Translations under genes and position numbers: made by a program
Part shown: piece after piece, positions 35,629 through 45,528 of the stretch
How the letters are laid out: every line of letters starts with the position of its first letter
Numbering within the stretch: position 1 is the stretch's first letter
The notes under the pieces: generated by a model
Databases searched by the model: none
Told to the model about the DNA's origin: nothing
Seen by the model: the letters and a program-made list of their open reading frames with translations, nothing else
NCBI RefSeq assembly: GCF_000750635.1
Contig: NZ_CCDM010000001.1
Coordinates: forward strand, 1,426,001-1,490,000
DNA length: 64,000 nucleotides
Direction: 5' to 3'
Source of the DNA: Oceanobacillus jeddahensis
Lineage (GTDB): Bacteria; Bacillota; Bacilli; Bacillales; Amphibacillaceae

Positions 35629-35660
35629 AAAAGATAAACAGTAAGGAGTTGTGTAACCTA

Positions 35661-36020
35661 ATGGTTGTAAATAAAACTGGAGTTCAGGATACTTCATTTA
35701 TCCCTCATCCCATTAAGGCTGTTACATCATCCGCTGCGATATCATCTGAAGCAAACGAAAAAGAAACAGCGAAGACAGAAGAGAACAAAGCAGTGAGCAA
35801 AGCACAAGTAGAGCAAGTTATTGAAAAAATGAATGGCTTTTTAGAGCCAATCCGAAGAAATGTAAAGTTTGAAATGCACGATAAATTAGAAAAATATTAT
35901 GTTACTGTTGTTGATGCAGATAAAGATGAAGTTATACGTGAAATTCCTCCAAAGAAATTGTTAGATATGTATGCAGAAATGGCCGATTTTATGGGCCTGT
36001 TAATCAATAAAAAGATATAG
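35661..36020 (+). CDS. flaG: FlaG family protein (YvyC)
   Basis: 119-residue FlaG protein, associated with filament length and the FliD cap. Disordered, E/K/A-rich N-terminal half, then the conserved FlaG domain (about 50-119) with RRNVKFEMHDKLEKYYVTVV and VIREIPPKKLLDMYAEM. ATG 35661 is used (TAAGGAG 12 bases upstream, longish); TTG 35649 abuts the site. 12 bases before fliD. Confidence 0.9.
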   Translation: MVVNKTGVQDTSFIPHPIKAVTSSAAISSEANEKETAKTEENKAVSKAQVEQVIEKMNGFLEPIRRNVKFEMHDKLEKYYVTVVDADKDEVIREIPPKKLLDMYAEMADFMGLLINKKI

Positions 36021-36032
36021 AGGTGAATAAAC

Positions 36033-37538
36033 ATGCGAATCGGCGGATTGGCAAGTGGAATTGATACGGAATCCATGATTAGAGATTTAATGAATGCAGA
36101 GAGAATGCCGCTTGATAAATTACATCAAGATCGAACAAAATTAGAATGGAAACGAGATGCTTTTCGAGATGTGAATAAAATGTTGGCCGATTTTGATACA
36201 AATATGATTTTTAATATGAAAATGAGTGCTACTTTTAATACGAAAATTATTTCCTCCACACAGGAAGATGCGGTTGTTGCCACAGGGAATAGTGGCTCGA
36301 ATAGCGGGACGTACCGGATTAATGTAAGTCAATTGGCTAGCTCTGCGATTAATGTTGGAGAAGATGGAGTAGATTTTGCTACGGATCAGACTTTAAACGA
36401 AGCAGGAATTACTGGTTCTATTTCATTTAGAACATATGGAAAAGATAGTTCATATGGGGAAGACGGTAATAATTACAGAGATCATGTATATGAAATACGA
36501 GAGGATGATAAACTGTCTGATGTTATCAGACGAATTAATGACGATGCGAACAGTCCAGTTCGTATGACTTATGATGAAAATTCAAATAAAGTTATTTTAG
36601 AAGCGACACGAACAGGAGTATATAATGAAGGTGGAGCGGAAATTGATTTTGGCTCTGATGAAAGTGGCTTTTTTAATAGTTTAGGCCTCGATATGGAAAC
36701 TGAACAAGGTGCTCAAAACGCTATATTCACCTATAATGGCGCTTATACAGTAAATACCCAGGACAATCATTATCAGCTTAATGGCGTCACCTTCCAATTT
36801 TTAAATGAGACGGAAGGCGAGGCAACTTTGAACGTAGCCAACGATATTGACCATACCGTTGATAAAATTAAAGAATTTATCGAAGCCTATAATGAAATTG
36901 TTGATACAATAAACGGGTCTCAACGTGAAGAGGTTTTTCGTGATTATCCACCGTTAACAGATGAACAGAAATCAGATATGTCTGAGCGTGAAATTGAATT
37001 ATGGGAAGAAAAAGCAAAAAGTGGAATGCTCCGAGGGGAATCGTTCCTATCTACTGGATTATCCAATATGCGTCAAAGTTGGTATGGAACCGTTCAAAAT
37101 GATGGAGCATTTACTTCATTAACGGAACTTGGTATTGAAACGACAGCTGACTATATGGACGGTGGGAAACTAGTTATCAAGGATGAATCAAAACTTCGTG
37201 ATGCGCTTGCCGAAGACCCAGAAAGTGTAGAAAAGCTTTTTTCGAACAGTTCAGAAGGAGAGGGCAGAGGAATAATCGATCGTCTGGAAGATGCTGTAGA
37301 GGGGACAATTAGTCAAATTAACCGGCGTGCTGGAAGATCAACGGATGTTTCTCTGGATGGTTATGCACTAGGAAAGCGCATGGAGGACATTAATAGCCGG
37401 ATTGAGACGTTTGAACGTCGTTTAGAAACTGTAGAAGCGCGGTATTGGAATCAATTTTCAGAGATGGAGCGTGCCATTTCCATGATGAATCAGCAATCTG
37501 AAATGCTGATGTCGAATTTTGGTTCTGGAATGGTATAA
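36033..37538 (+). CDS. fliD: Flagellar filament cap protein FliD
   Basis: 501-residue hook-associated protein 2, the filament cap that folds flagellin as it exits. FliD_N at 1-100 (MRIGGLASGIDTESMIRDLM) and FliD_C about 250-495 with IKEFIEAYNEIVDTIN. The C-terminal coiled coil ends MERAISMMNQQSEMLM. GAGGTG site before ATG. Followed by its chaperone genes. Confidence 0.94.
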   Translation: MRIGGLASGIDTESMIRDLMNAERMPLDKLHQDRTKLEWKRDAFRDVNKMLADFDTNMIFNMKMSATFNTKIISSTQEDAVVATGNSGSNSGTYRINVSQLASSAINVGEDGVDFATDQTLNEAGITGSISFRTYGKDSSYGEDGNNYRDHVYEIREDDKLSDVIRRINDDANSPVRMTYDENSNKVILEATRTGVYNEGGAEIDFGSDESGFFNSLGLDMETEQGAQNAIFTYNGAYTVNTQDNHYQLNGVTFQFLNETEGEATLNVANDIDHTVDKIKEFIEAYNEIVDTINGSQREEVFRDYPPLTDEQKSDMSEREIELWEEKAKSGMLRGESFLSTGLSNMRQSWYGTVQNDGAFTSLTELGIETTADYMDGGKLVIKDESKLRDALAEDPESVEKLFSNSSEGEGRGIIDRLEDAVEGTISQINRRAGRSTDVSLDGYALGKRMEDINSRIETFERRLETVEARYWNQFSEMERAISMMNQQSEMLMSNFGSGMV

Positions 37539-37562
37539 TAATAAAGAGAGGGTGGACCTGAT

Positions 37563-37964
37563 ATGAGCAGTAATAAAGCATATCAAACCTATCAAAACAA
37601 CGCTGTCAATACAGCATCAGGCGGCGAACTGACGTTGATGCTCTACAACGGCTGTATTAAATTTATAAAACAAGCAATGAAAGAGATAGAAAATAAAGAT
37701 TTTGCAGCAAAAAATACGAATATCCAAAAAGCACAGAAAATCATTAATGAGCTCATGGTAACGCTGGATATGAAAATGGATATTTCTCATCAAATGATGC
37801 CTTTATACGACTATATGCATAATCTGCTAACTGAAGCGAATATAAAAAATGATACGGAAAAATTAGAAGAAGCACTTGGCTACGCAGAAGAATTTCGCGA
37901 TGTTTGGAAGCAGGTCATTTTAAAGGACCGTCAGCAGAAATATAGTCAAGGTGCTACCATCTGA
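37563..37964 (+). CDS. fliS: Flagellin export chaperone FliS
   Basis: 133-residue four-helix protein with the FliS signature AYQTYQNNAVNTASGGELTL (6-25) and MLYNGCIKFIKQA. Keeps flagellin unfolded for export. Overlaps fliT by one base (TGATG), so the two are probably coupled. Confidence 0.94.
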   Translation: MSSNKAYQTYQNNAVNTASGGELTLMLYNGCIKFIKQAMKEIENKDFAAKNTNIQKAQKIINELMVTLDMKMDISHQMMPLYDYMHNLLTEANIKNDTEKLEEALGYAEEFRDVWKQVILKDRQQKYSQGATI

Positions 37965-38317
37965 TGAACCGTATCGTACCTATCTACCAACTAACAGAAA
38001 GCATGTTGCAGCTATTATCGCAGGAGATTGATTCGCATAATCGTGAAGAGGTAATTGATATATTTCAAAAAAAAATGGAAGAAAGAGGTCAGCTGCTGGA
38101 AGCAATAGCCCCTCCATATACACAGGATGAAGACAAGCTTGGTAAAGCAGTTGTCCAAATGAATCAAGACATTGAGCAAAAAATTAAATATATATTTTTT
38201 GCACTAAAGAATGAGATGAAACAGGTGCAGCAGCAAAAGAAATCCACAACAAGCTATTCGAATCCATATAAGAATATACAAAGCATGGATGGCATGTTCT
38301 TAGATCAAAAAAAATAG
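37964..38317 (+). CDS. fliT: FliT-like flagellar chaperone
   Basis: 117-residue helical protein (YvyD-adjacent FliT). Sequence similarity in this family is low; the call relies on size, helical K/Q/E composition and position directly after fliS with an overlapping start. Probably the export chaperone of FliD. Confidence 0.8.
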   Translation: MNRIVPIYQLTESMLQLLSQEIDSHNREEVIDIFQKKMEERGQLLEAIAPPYTQDEDKLGKAVVQMNQDIEQKIKYIFFALKNEMKQVQQQKKSTTSYSNPYKNIQSMDGMFLDQKK

Positions 38318-38339
38318 GGGCTTGGTTTCTAAAAAAGGT

Positions 38340-38372
38340 AGTCAGTATTTTGAAAATGCTGATTATCTTTTT
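38340..38372 (+). terminator. Terminator of the flaG-fliDST unit
   Basis: TCAGTATTTT (38342-38351) and AAAATGCTGA (38353-38362), then TTATCTTTTTG. Confidence 0.7.
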
Positions 38373-38645
38373 GCACGTTAAGAAAGCAAAAACCCTTTTA
38401 AGCTCCCTTTGCCGAATCCCACATTTTCTTTATGGTAGATTAACTTTCCTTATATATAATAGAATGTAAAGTACCTTGTCAGCTGATTCGAATTTTGTCA
38501 AAAAAATTATCCATTATAATCCCTGCATATAAGGGATTTAAGTAATGAAATAGAAAACGTTTACGAAAAATAATGGTTTAGACAAGAGAAGTTTGTGAAA
38601 TAGTGCTATAATATAAATATAAAAGTAAAGAAGGAGGACACTTAC

Positions 38646-39200
38646 ATGAAGTTTAATATTAGAGGCGAAAATATTGAGGTTACAAACGCTATTCGAGAGT
38701 ATGTTGAGAAGAAGATCAGCAAATTGGAAAGATACTTTGATTCCGCTCCGACTAGCGATGTGCATGTAAATCTAAGTGTCTATAATGATGAGCAGCGCAT
38801 TGAGGTCACTATCCCAATGACAAATCTCTTACTGCGGGCAGAGGTACAGCATATTGACTTATATGCAGCAGTTGACTTGGCCGTAGATAAATTAGAAAGA
38901 CAAATTCGAAAACATAAAACGAAAATTAATCGTAAATTTAGACAAAATGGTGCTCCTAAGCATGCTTTTGCTGAATTAGAAAAAGAAGCAAAACAAGCAT
39001 CTGAAGAAAGTGAAAATCAAATAGAACTTGTACGTACAAAACGTTTTAATTTAAAACCAATGGATTCTGAAGAAGCTATCTTGCAAATGGACATGCTGGG
39101 ACATAGTTTCTTCGTATTTACAAATGATCAATCTGGAGAAACCAATGTGGTTTATAAACGCCGCGATGGGAAATATGGTTTAATTGAGCCACATGTTTAA
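38646..39200 (+). CDS. hpf: Ribosome hibernation promoting factor, long form (YvyD)
   Basis: 184-residue long-type HPF that dimerises 70S ribosomes into inactive 100S particles in stationary phase. N-terminal S30AE domain 1-105 (MKFNIRGENIEVTNAIREYV), a charged linker, then the C-terminal dimerisation domain about 128-184 (VRTKRFNLKPMDSEEAILQM, GHSFFVFTNDQSGETNVVYKRRDGKYGLIEP; residues quoted in two parts). AGAAGGAGG site. The 328-bp leader has TATAAT at about 38610. A cre-like GAAAACGTTTACG at 38552-38564 deviates at two fixed positions. Confidence 0.95.
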   Translation: MKFNIRGENIEVTNAIREYVEKKISKLERYFDSAPTSDVHVNLSVYNDEQRIEVTIPMTNLLLRAEVQHIDLYAAVDLAVDKLERQIRKHKTKINRKFRQNGAPKHAFAELEKEAKQASEESENQIELVRTKRFNLKPMDSEEAILQMDMLGHSFFVFTNDQSGETNVVYKRRDGKYGLIEPHV

Positions 39201-39236
39201 ATTTTAATAGAAAAATATATTAAGAGATATAAGAGA

Positions 39237-39277
39237 GTATGCTGCTTCAAACTTTTGAGGCAGCATACTATTTTTAT
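39237..39277 (+). terminator. Terminator of hpf
   Basis: AGTATGCTGC (39237-39246) pairs with GCAGCATACT (39260-39269); T-run follows. Confidence 0.9.
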
Positions 39278-39315
39278 TCATGAAGGTGTGAGCAATGATG
39301 CACTCTACAAGTTTT

Positions 39316-39392
39316 GGCAGTAAGAAAGTTTAAACTTTCTTACTGCATAAGTGTAACTAACTAAGATTGTCACCTAAAGGCTTGGTGGCAAC
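39316..39392. repeat. Two-hairpin intergenic repeat, intact copy
   Basis: A perfect palindrome GCAGTAAGAAAGTTT/AAACTTTCTTACTGC (39318-39347) is followed by a spacer and a second stem TTGTCACC...GGTGGCAA (39368-39392). The same arrangement, split by inserted DNA, lies at 57808-57850 and 58140-58173. Confidence 0.65.
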
Positions 39393-39662
39393 CAAGATTT
39401 CTAACATGTTGCATGGTAGCAAGGGGATAGACATACAGTGGATTCGATAAAATACACATGCATTAATGGATTTTGTCGAAAAAAACATTATATTTCATTT
39501 TTTCCTTTTATTCTTAAAATGAAAATCGGTTTTTATATACTGAAAATTCGATTTACTGTTGGAGGAAATCAAATTTTGGCGATTTAAAAATGAATTTTGC
39601 TGATTCGTGGAAAAAGAAAGAACGTGGTATAAATAAATTAAGAATGAAAAGGAGGTAGTCTC

Positions 39663-39809
39663 ATGCAGTATAGGAATCAGCGATTGTTAAATGAATTGGA
39701 ACAACGGGTGAAACAGCAAGAGCAAACGATCCAGCAACTATTACGTTTTGTAGCCAACCTCAATAGAAATGTTGCACACCTATCCTCTGAACAAAAAGAA
39801 AAATTATAA
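39663..39809 (+). CDS. Hypothetical 48-residue coiled-coil protein
   Basis: Short frame with an excellent AAAAGGAGGT site 8-9 bases before ATG 39663. The product is strongly helical with Q/E/L heptads (LLNELEQRVKQQEQTIQQLL) and no membrane segment. Not recognised. Heptad pattern and the ribosome-binding site argue for a real small gene. Confidence 0.55.
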   Translation: MQYRNQRLLNELEQRVKQQEQTIQQLLRFVANLNRNVAHLSSEQKEKL

Positions 39810-40739
39810 TAGTAGTATAACTATCATTTGTACTACTCTTCGTAAAACTCCCTCGCAATACTGCCTCATTTAGGACTGGAATAGTTGTTTCAGTTCTTTT
39901 TTTCTGTATCAGGGAGAACAGTGTCACTAACTCAACCTTTACACTTAAGAATAAGTATATATATCTTGCTGTTTCAGGAATATCGTGTTCTTCATTATTG
40001 TGCTTGCTTTTGGTTAAATATTCGGCCATTTTGGAATTGGTGATTGTGCATAGCGCCGCTCCGTCCAACCACTCCGCTTTAATAGGATTCTACTGCGAAT
40101 GAAAGAGATAACATCCTGTTGGGTTGGACGAAATAGCAGCTTTTGCCTGAACAACCAATCATGGCAGCATGGATAGTTAACATCAGGAATAGCTTTCATG
40201 CACAGAAAATAAACTTGGCGGAACATTTTACCATGCAGCATAAAAAATATATTCTATCTGATCGAACATAAATTTGGCGAGCTATTTTCCACGTATAGAA
40301 CACCTTACCAGCGGAGGCGGACCGTTTTGACTCCTGTGAGATCAGCACGCTCTTCAGCTTCTATTCTTTGTCAAGGAAGTTATCAAAAGAACAATCAACT
40401 CCTGTCTCTAAGGATAGACCAAGCTAAATAATTTCTGTCAAAGTCTGCGGTTGATAAAGCAAGTTCATTTTGTACTAGTCAGGATCTTTTGCAGAGAACC
40501 AATTATTTGAAAACTTAAAGGACACATTGACAGAATGGGAGCGGACAATGTAAGTTGTCATAACGGTTTAGGAAGTGTTATGATTACTTATATTGACCAT
40601 TGTCTATATAACATGATAAATTGAACAACTATGATATTATAACTAGTAAACAATGGTGAAAAATATATATGAATTACACGATAACGTGTGATGCGATAGA
40701 TTAGCAATAAAAGTTTCAATTAACTGAGGAGCGTTCATT
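39810..40739. other. 930-bp gene-poor stretch before secA
   Basis: No convincing gene. A minus-strand frame of 102 codons (39760-40068) has no ribosome-binding site or family features. Two imperfect repeats, ATAAACTTGGCGGA at about 40208 and ATAAATTTGGCGAG at about 40269, and a fragment like GACTCCTGTGAGATCAG near 40330 resemble degraded intergenic repeats. The last 150 bases form the secA leader, with promoter-like TTGACC near 40592. Confidence 0.5.
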
Positions 40740-43256
40740 ATGGCAGGATTTTTAACAAAGATTTTTGGTGATGGAAATCAAAAACAAGTGAAGCGTATCG
40801 AAAAACAGGTGGACAAAATTGAAGCATTAGAGCCTGAAATAGAGAAGCTTTCGGATAACGAATTACAGATGAAAACAGATGAATTTAAAGAACGGATTGC
40901 AAATGGAGAGAAATTGGACGACCTTCTTGTGGAAACATATGCGGTTGTCCGTGAAGCTTCAAAACGTGTGCTGGGGATGCGCCCGTTTCGTACACAACTA
41001 GTAGGGGCAGTAGCTCTGCATAATGGAAATATATCTGAAATGAAAACAGGGGAAGGTAAAACGTTGGCTTCAACAATGCCAGCGTATCTTAATGCGCTTT
41101 CTGGTGAAGGCGTGCATATTATTACGGTTAATGATTATTTAGCAGACCGTGATGCGAAAGAAAATGGAGAGCTGTTTGCCTTTTTAGGCTTAACAGTCGG
41201 TTTAAACCATAATGGTCTCCCTAAGGAAGATAAGCGTAAAGCGTATCAAGCAGACATCACATACGGAACAAATAATGAATTTGGTTTTGATTATTTAAGA
41301 GATAATATGGTGTTGTATAAAGAGCAGATGGTACAACGTCCATTGAATTATGCCATTATCGATGAGGTGGACTCGATTTTAATTGATGAAGCCCGTACCC
41401 CATTGATTATTTCTGGATCAGCCAAAAAATCTGCATCACTTTATCAGCAGGCAGACCGGTTTGTACGTACATTGCAGCAAGAAACAGATTATACTTTTGA
41501 TGAAAAATCAAAGGCAGTACAATTGACGGAACAAGGAATTGATAAAGCAGAGAAATTTTTCAGTATTGAAAACTTATTTGATTTATCCCATGTTTCCTTG
41601 ACCCACCATATCAATCAGGCTTTAAAAGCACATGTATCGATGCATAAAGATACAGATTACATGGTAGAAGAAGGCGAAGTCATTATTATTGACCAGTTTA
41701 CTGGACGTAAAATGAAGGGCCGCCGATATAGTGACGGTTTGCACCAGGCTATTGAAGCAAAGGAAAATTTACAGATTCAAAATGAAAGTATGACCCTTGC
41801 TTCGATTACTTTCCAAAACTATTTCCGGATGTATAAAAAGCTATCCGGTATGACAGGTACAGCTAAAACAGAGGAAGAAGAGTTCAGAAGCATCTATAAT
41901 ATGGATGTTATAGCGATTCCTACGAATCAACCAGTTCAAAGAGATGATCGGGCAGACCAAATTTATAAAACAATGGAAGGTAAATTTAAATCTGTTGTAG
42001 ATAATATTAAAGAGCGTCATGAAACTGGTCAGCCTGTATTGGTTGGTACGGTAGCGGTAGAAACTTCCGAACTGATTTCACAGATGTTAAAACGGGCGGG
42101 AGTAAAGCATGAAGTATTAAATGCGAAAAACCACTTTCGTGAAGCTGAAATTATCGAAAGTGCCGGTCAAAAAGGTGCTGTAACGATTGCAACCAATATG
42201 GCTGGACGCGGTACAGACATCAAGCTGGGTGATGGTGTCAAAGAGCTGGGCGGTTTGGCCGTAGTCGGTACAGAACGACATGAATCACGCCGGATTGATA
42301 ATCAGCTCCGTGGTCGTTCAGGACGTCAAGGAGATCCTGGTATATCCCAATTCTTCTTATCCATGGAAGATGAGCTTATGCGTCGCTTTGGGTCAGATAA
42401 TTTAAGAAACATGATGGAAAGACTTGGCATGGATGATACGCAGCCAATTGAAAGCAAAATGGTTTCCCGTGCAGTTGAATCAGCTCAAAAACGAGTCGAA
42501 GGAAATAACTACGATGCCCGTAAAACAGTTCTGTCCTATGATGATGTACTTCGCGAGCAACGTGAGATTATTTATAAGCAACGTTTCGATGTCATTGATT
42601 CGGACGGCAACTTGCGTGAGATTATTATAAATATGATTCAATCTACTGTAGAAAGAATTGTCGCAACACATACGCAGGATAATGATGAAGACAATTGGAA
42701 TTTAGATGCTATTGTTGAATATGTGGAAGGTAATTTATTAAACCAAGGCGATGTTACAAAGTCTGAGTTCAAGGATAAAGAAGCAGATGAAATAACAGAC
42801 GTTATCATGGAAAAAGTGAACCGCCGTTATGATGCGAAAGAGGAAGAACTTACACCTGAGCAATTTGCTGAGTTTGAAAAAGTTATTTTATTACGTACCG
42901 TAGATACGAAATGGATGGATCATATTGATCAAATGGATCAGCTGCGCCAAGGTATTCATTTACGTGCATATGGACAGAACGATCCATTGCGTGAATATCA
43001 AATGGAAGGCTTCACTATGTTTGAAGATATGATTGCAAGCATTGAAGAAGAAGTATCCAGATACGTTATGAAGGCACAAATTCAGGACAATTTACAGCGG
43101 CAGGAAGTTGTAAAAAATACTCAAGCTGTTTCCGGCGGTGGAGAAGGCCAAAAGAAAAAATCAAGAAAACCGGTTGTGAAAAACAATACGGTAGGACGAA
43201 ACGATCCATGTCCATGCGGCAGCGGGAAAAAATATAAAAATTGCCATGGGAAATAA
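40740..43256 (+). CDS. secA: Preprotein translocase ATPase SecA
   Basis: 838-residue motor of the general secretion pathway. Nucleotide-binding motifs [11 protein letters not shown] (about 101) and [17 protein letters not shown] (about 208), [24 protein letters not shown] (about 488) and [13 protein letters not shown]. The C-terminal zinc motif [15 protein letters not shown] is complete. Length is typical for Bacillus SecA. Start has TGAGGAGCG upstream. Single-copy housekeeping gene, followed by prfB after a palindrome. Confidence 0.97.
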   Translation: MAGFLTKIFGDGNQKQVKRIEKQVDKIEALEPEIEKLSDNELQMKTDEFKERIANGEKLDDLLVETYAVVREASKRVLGMRPFRTQLVGAVALHNGNISEMKTGEGKTLASTMPAYLNALSGEGVHIITVNDYLADRDAKENGELFAFLGLTVGLNHNGLPKEDKRKAYQADITYGTNNEFGFDYLRDNMVLYKEQMVQRPLNYAIIDEVDSILIDEARTPLIISGSAKKSASLYQQADRFVRTLQQETDYTFDEKSKAVQLTEQGIDKAEKFFSIENLFDLSHVSLTHHINQALKAHVSMHKDTDYMVEEGEVIIIDQFTGRKMKGRRYSDGLHQAIEAKENLQIQNESMTLASITFQNYFRMYKKLSGMTGTAKTEEEEFRSIYNMDVIAIPTNQPVQRDDRADQIYKTMEGKFKSVVDNIKERHETGQPVLVGTVAVETSELISQMLKRAGVKHEVLNAKNHFREAEIIESAGQKGAVTIATNMAGRGTDIKLGDGVKELGGLAVVGTERHESRRIDNQLRGRSGRQGDPGISQFFLSMEDELMRRFGSDNLRNMMERLGMDDTQPIESKMVSRAVESAQKRVEGNNYDARKTVLSYDDVLREQREIIYKQRFDVIDSDGNLREIIINMIQSTVERIVATHTQDNDEDNWNLDAIVEYVEGNLLNQGDVTKSEFKDKEADEITDVIMEKVNRRYDAKEEELTPEQFAEFEKVILLRTVDTKWMDHIDQMDQLRQGIHLRAYGQNDPLREYQMEGFTMFEDMIASIEEEVSRYVMKAQIQDNLQRQEVVKNTQAVSGGGEGQKKKSRKPVVKNNTVGRNDPCPCGSGKKYKNCHGK

Positions 43257-43272
43257 TAATTTGAATGGACCA

Positions 43273-43303
43273 GTCTTTATTCATTTTTAAGATGAATAAA
43301 GAC
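43273..43303. other. Perfect 12-bp palindrome between secA and prfB
   Basis: GTCTTTATTCAT (43273-43284) and ATGAATAAAGAC (43292-43303) with a 7-base loop. No T-run on the + strand, so it is more likely an mRNA-processing or stability hairpin than a full terminator. Confidence 0.55.
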
Positions 43304-43365
43304 AAAAGGCGGTCGATTCTTAACCCACCTTGGTAAGGAAAAGTTTTATTAGGAGGAATCAGTTG

Positions 43366-44467
43366 ATGGAATTAAGCGAAATCAAACAAGAACTGGAAAA
43401 AATAACTTCACGTGTTGAAGAATTCAGGGGGTCTCTTTGACCTCGAACAGAAGAAAGCGCGGATTGCTGAACTAGAAGCAATGATGGCGGATCCTTCCTT
43501 TTGGGATGATCAGAATCAAGCGCAAACGGTTATTCAGGAATCGAATGGATTAAAGAGTTATGTTGATTCTTTTGAAGAAATCGAAGAAACATTAGATAAT
43601 CTGGAAGTTTCTTATGAGCTGGTTAAAGAGGAAAATGACCAAGAGTTATTTGAAGACCTGCAGTCAGAGCTGAAAGATTTTAAAGAAAAAGTAAATAAAT
43701 TTGAATTACAACTCTTATTGAGCGAACCTTATGATGCGAATAATGCTATTTTAGAGCTGCATCCAGGGGCAGGTGGTACAGAATCACAAGACTGGGCAAG
43801 TATGCTGTTGCGGATGTATCAACGCTGGGCGGAGAGTCATTCATTTTCTGTAGAGACGATTGACTATCTCCCCGGAGATGAAGCCGGTGTGAAAAGTGTG
43901 ACGCTATTAATTAAAGGGCATAATGTCTATGGATATTTAAAAGCGGAAAAAGGAGTTCATCGTCTTGTCCGGATCTCTCCTTTTGATTCGTCAGGGAGAA
44001 GGCATACATCCTTTGTATCCTGTGATGTAACTCCAGAGTTAAGTGATGATGTTGATATTGATGTAAAAACGGAAGATTTAAAAATAGATACGTATCGTGC
44101 TAGCGGTGCTGGTGGACAGCATGTTAATACAACAGATTCAGCTGTCCGGATTACGCATCTACCTACGAATATCATCGTTACCTGTCAAAATGAACGTTCA
44201 CAGATCAAAAACCGGGAACAAGCGATGAAAATGCTAAAGTCAAAGCTATACCAATTAGAAATCGAAAAGCAGCAACAAGAATTAGCTGAAATTCGCGGTG
44301 AACAAATGGAAATCGGCTGGGGAAGCCAGATTCGTTCTTATGTTTTCCACCCGTACTCCATGGTGAAGGATCATCGGACAGATGTAGAAACAGGGAATAC
44401 TCAAGCTGTTATGGACGGCGCTTTAGATATGTTTATTGACGGTTATCTCCGTTCGCAAATGAAATAG
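43366..44467 (+). CDS. prfB: Peptide chain release factor 2, with programmed +1 frameshift
   Basis: RF2 recognises UGA and UAA stop codons. The first frame starts ATG 43366 (AGGAGG upstream) and encodes 24 residues ending ...EEFRGSL before an in-frame TGA at 43438-43440. A Shine-Dalgarno-like AGGGGG (43426-43431) three bases before CTT-TGA-C gives the classical +1 shift, continuing [15 protein letters not shown] in the frame ending at 44467. The joined product (43366-43437 plus 43439-44467) is 366 residues, the usual RF2 length. The peptidyl-hydrolysis GGQ is in [15 protein letters not shown], and the tripeptide region lies before it. Not a pseudogene: the recoding provides autoregulation by RF2. 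Confidence 0.97.
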
Positions 44468-44566
44468 AGTAGAGTAAAAATGTCCTTTTTTGTTCAAAAT
44501 GATCTATGTAGAAGGAAACTTGAGCGGATATACTAATAGTAGCAATTAGTAAGGAGGGTGCAGACG

Positions 44567-44884
44567 ATGAAAAAAGGGTTAGCCGCCCTGTTCTTAGGTA
44601 TGATTTTCATTCTTGGAGCTTGCGGTAATGCAGACGATAGCAGCAATGGGTCGGAGGAAGAAAAACTGGAAGCTGGTGAGGAAGTGTATCGAGATAACTG
44701 CCTTGCTTGTCATGGTGCTGATCTTTCTGGAAATGGCGGTCCGGAGCTGATTGATATCGGATCGAAATATTCTCAGGAGCAAATTGAGGATATCGTTCAA
44801 GAAGGTATTGACAGCATGCCGCCACAAACGCAAGTAGAAGGAGAAGACTTAGAAGAGTTATCTTCCTGGTTGATCGAACAATAG
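44567..44884 (+). CDS. cccB: Lipoprotein cytochrome c-551 (CccB-like)
   Basis: 105-residue membrane-anchored electron carrier. Signal with lipobox ILGAC (Cys 19), an acidic linker, then a class I cytochrome c domain with the haem motif CLACH and the distal Met in GIDSMPPQ. ATG 44567 has AAGGAGGG 8 bases upstream. Same place as in B. subtilis, between prfB and ftsE. Likely passes electrons to a terminal oxidase. Confidence 0.92.
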   Translation: MKKGLAALFLGMIFILGACGNADDSSNGSEEEKLEAGEEVYRDNCLACHGADLSGNGGPELIDIGSKYSQEQIEDIVQEGIDSMPPQTQVEGEDLEELSSWLIEQ

Positions 44885-44889
44885 TAATT

Positions 44890-44934
44890 GATGACAGACG
44901 TTTGCTTTATCGTGAATGTCTGTCATCTCTTCTT
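44890..44934 (+). terminator. Terminator of cccB
   Basis: GATGACAGAC (44890-44899) pairs with GTCTGTCATC (44918-44927), then TCTTCTT. The following stretch 44935-45528 is AT-rich with no gene; promoter-like GTTATAATT lies near 45334. Confidence 0.8.
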
Positions 44935-45528
44935 ATGTTATTTAGAATTAGTGTTTTCAAAGCAGCGATATTTACTTTCGGATAGGTTTATTTTCATAGT
45001 ACTTTTTCTCTGAGGTATACATACGAATTTAGCTTTATGTGTTAAACATCAGGCAGAAATAATCGCCAAATTAACTTTCTTCATGAAATACGCTCTACTC
45101 CCCCGACCTTCAGATCATTCCAAAAATGATTACTTTATATGAAACTTCTTTTTCCCGTTAGCTTTAAAAACAAAACATTTTCAAATCGTAAAAGTAAAAA
45201 TTTGTCGATGATAAGGTGATCTGCGGATCCGTTTCATGGCAAGCTTGATCGGTCTTTATTTCTGATTATTACAAGAGTTGTCGAATTGAAATAAAAATGT
45301 AATACGATTTTTTCATCATAAAATACAGAGAGATGTTATAATTATTTTTGGTCGTTTAAATCTATTTAAATGAATTCTAATAACATGAAAAAGATAGAGA
45401 TAAAAAAATAATCGAAGTATAAATAGATAAGTACTGCGAAATATGTATTTTTTTGGCAGTGCATTAGACATATAACAGTAGCGGTTAATGACAAAAATGG
45501 AAATAATTTATTAATAGGTGGTCATGAA

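Noticed and set aside
38552..38564. cre site before hpf
   Set aside because: GAAAACGTTTACG misses fixed consensus positions at both ends; too weak to list.
39760..40068. 102-codon minus-strand frame in the hpf-secA gap
   Set aside because: No ribosome-binding site, no recognisable domain, and it overlaps the better supported 48-codon + strand gene.
43412..44467. prfB as a truncated gene or pseudogene
   Set aside because: The in-frame TGA is at the classical RF2 recoding site with its Shine-Dalgarno-like AGGGGG; the joined product has full RF2 length.
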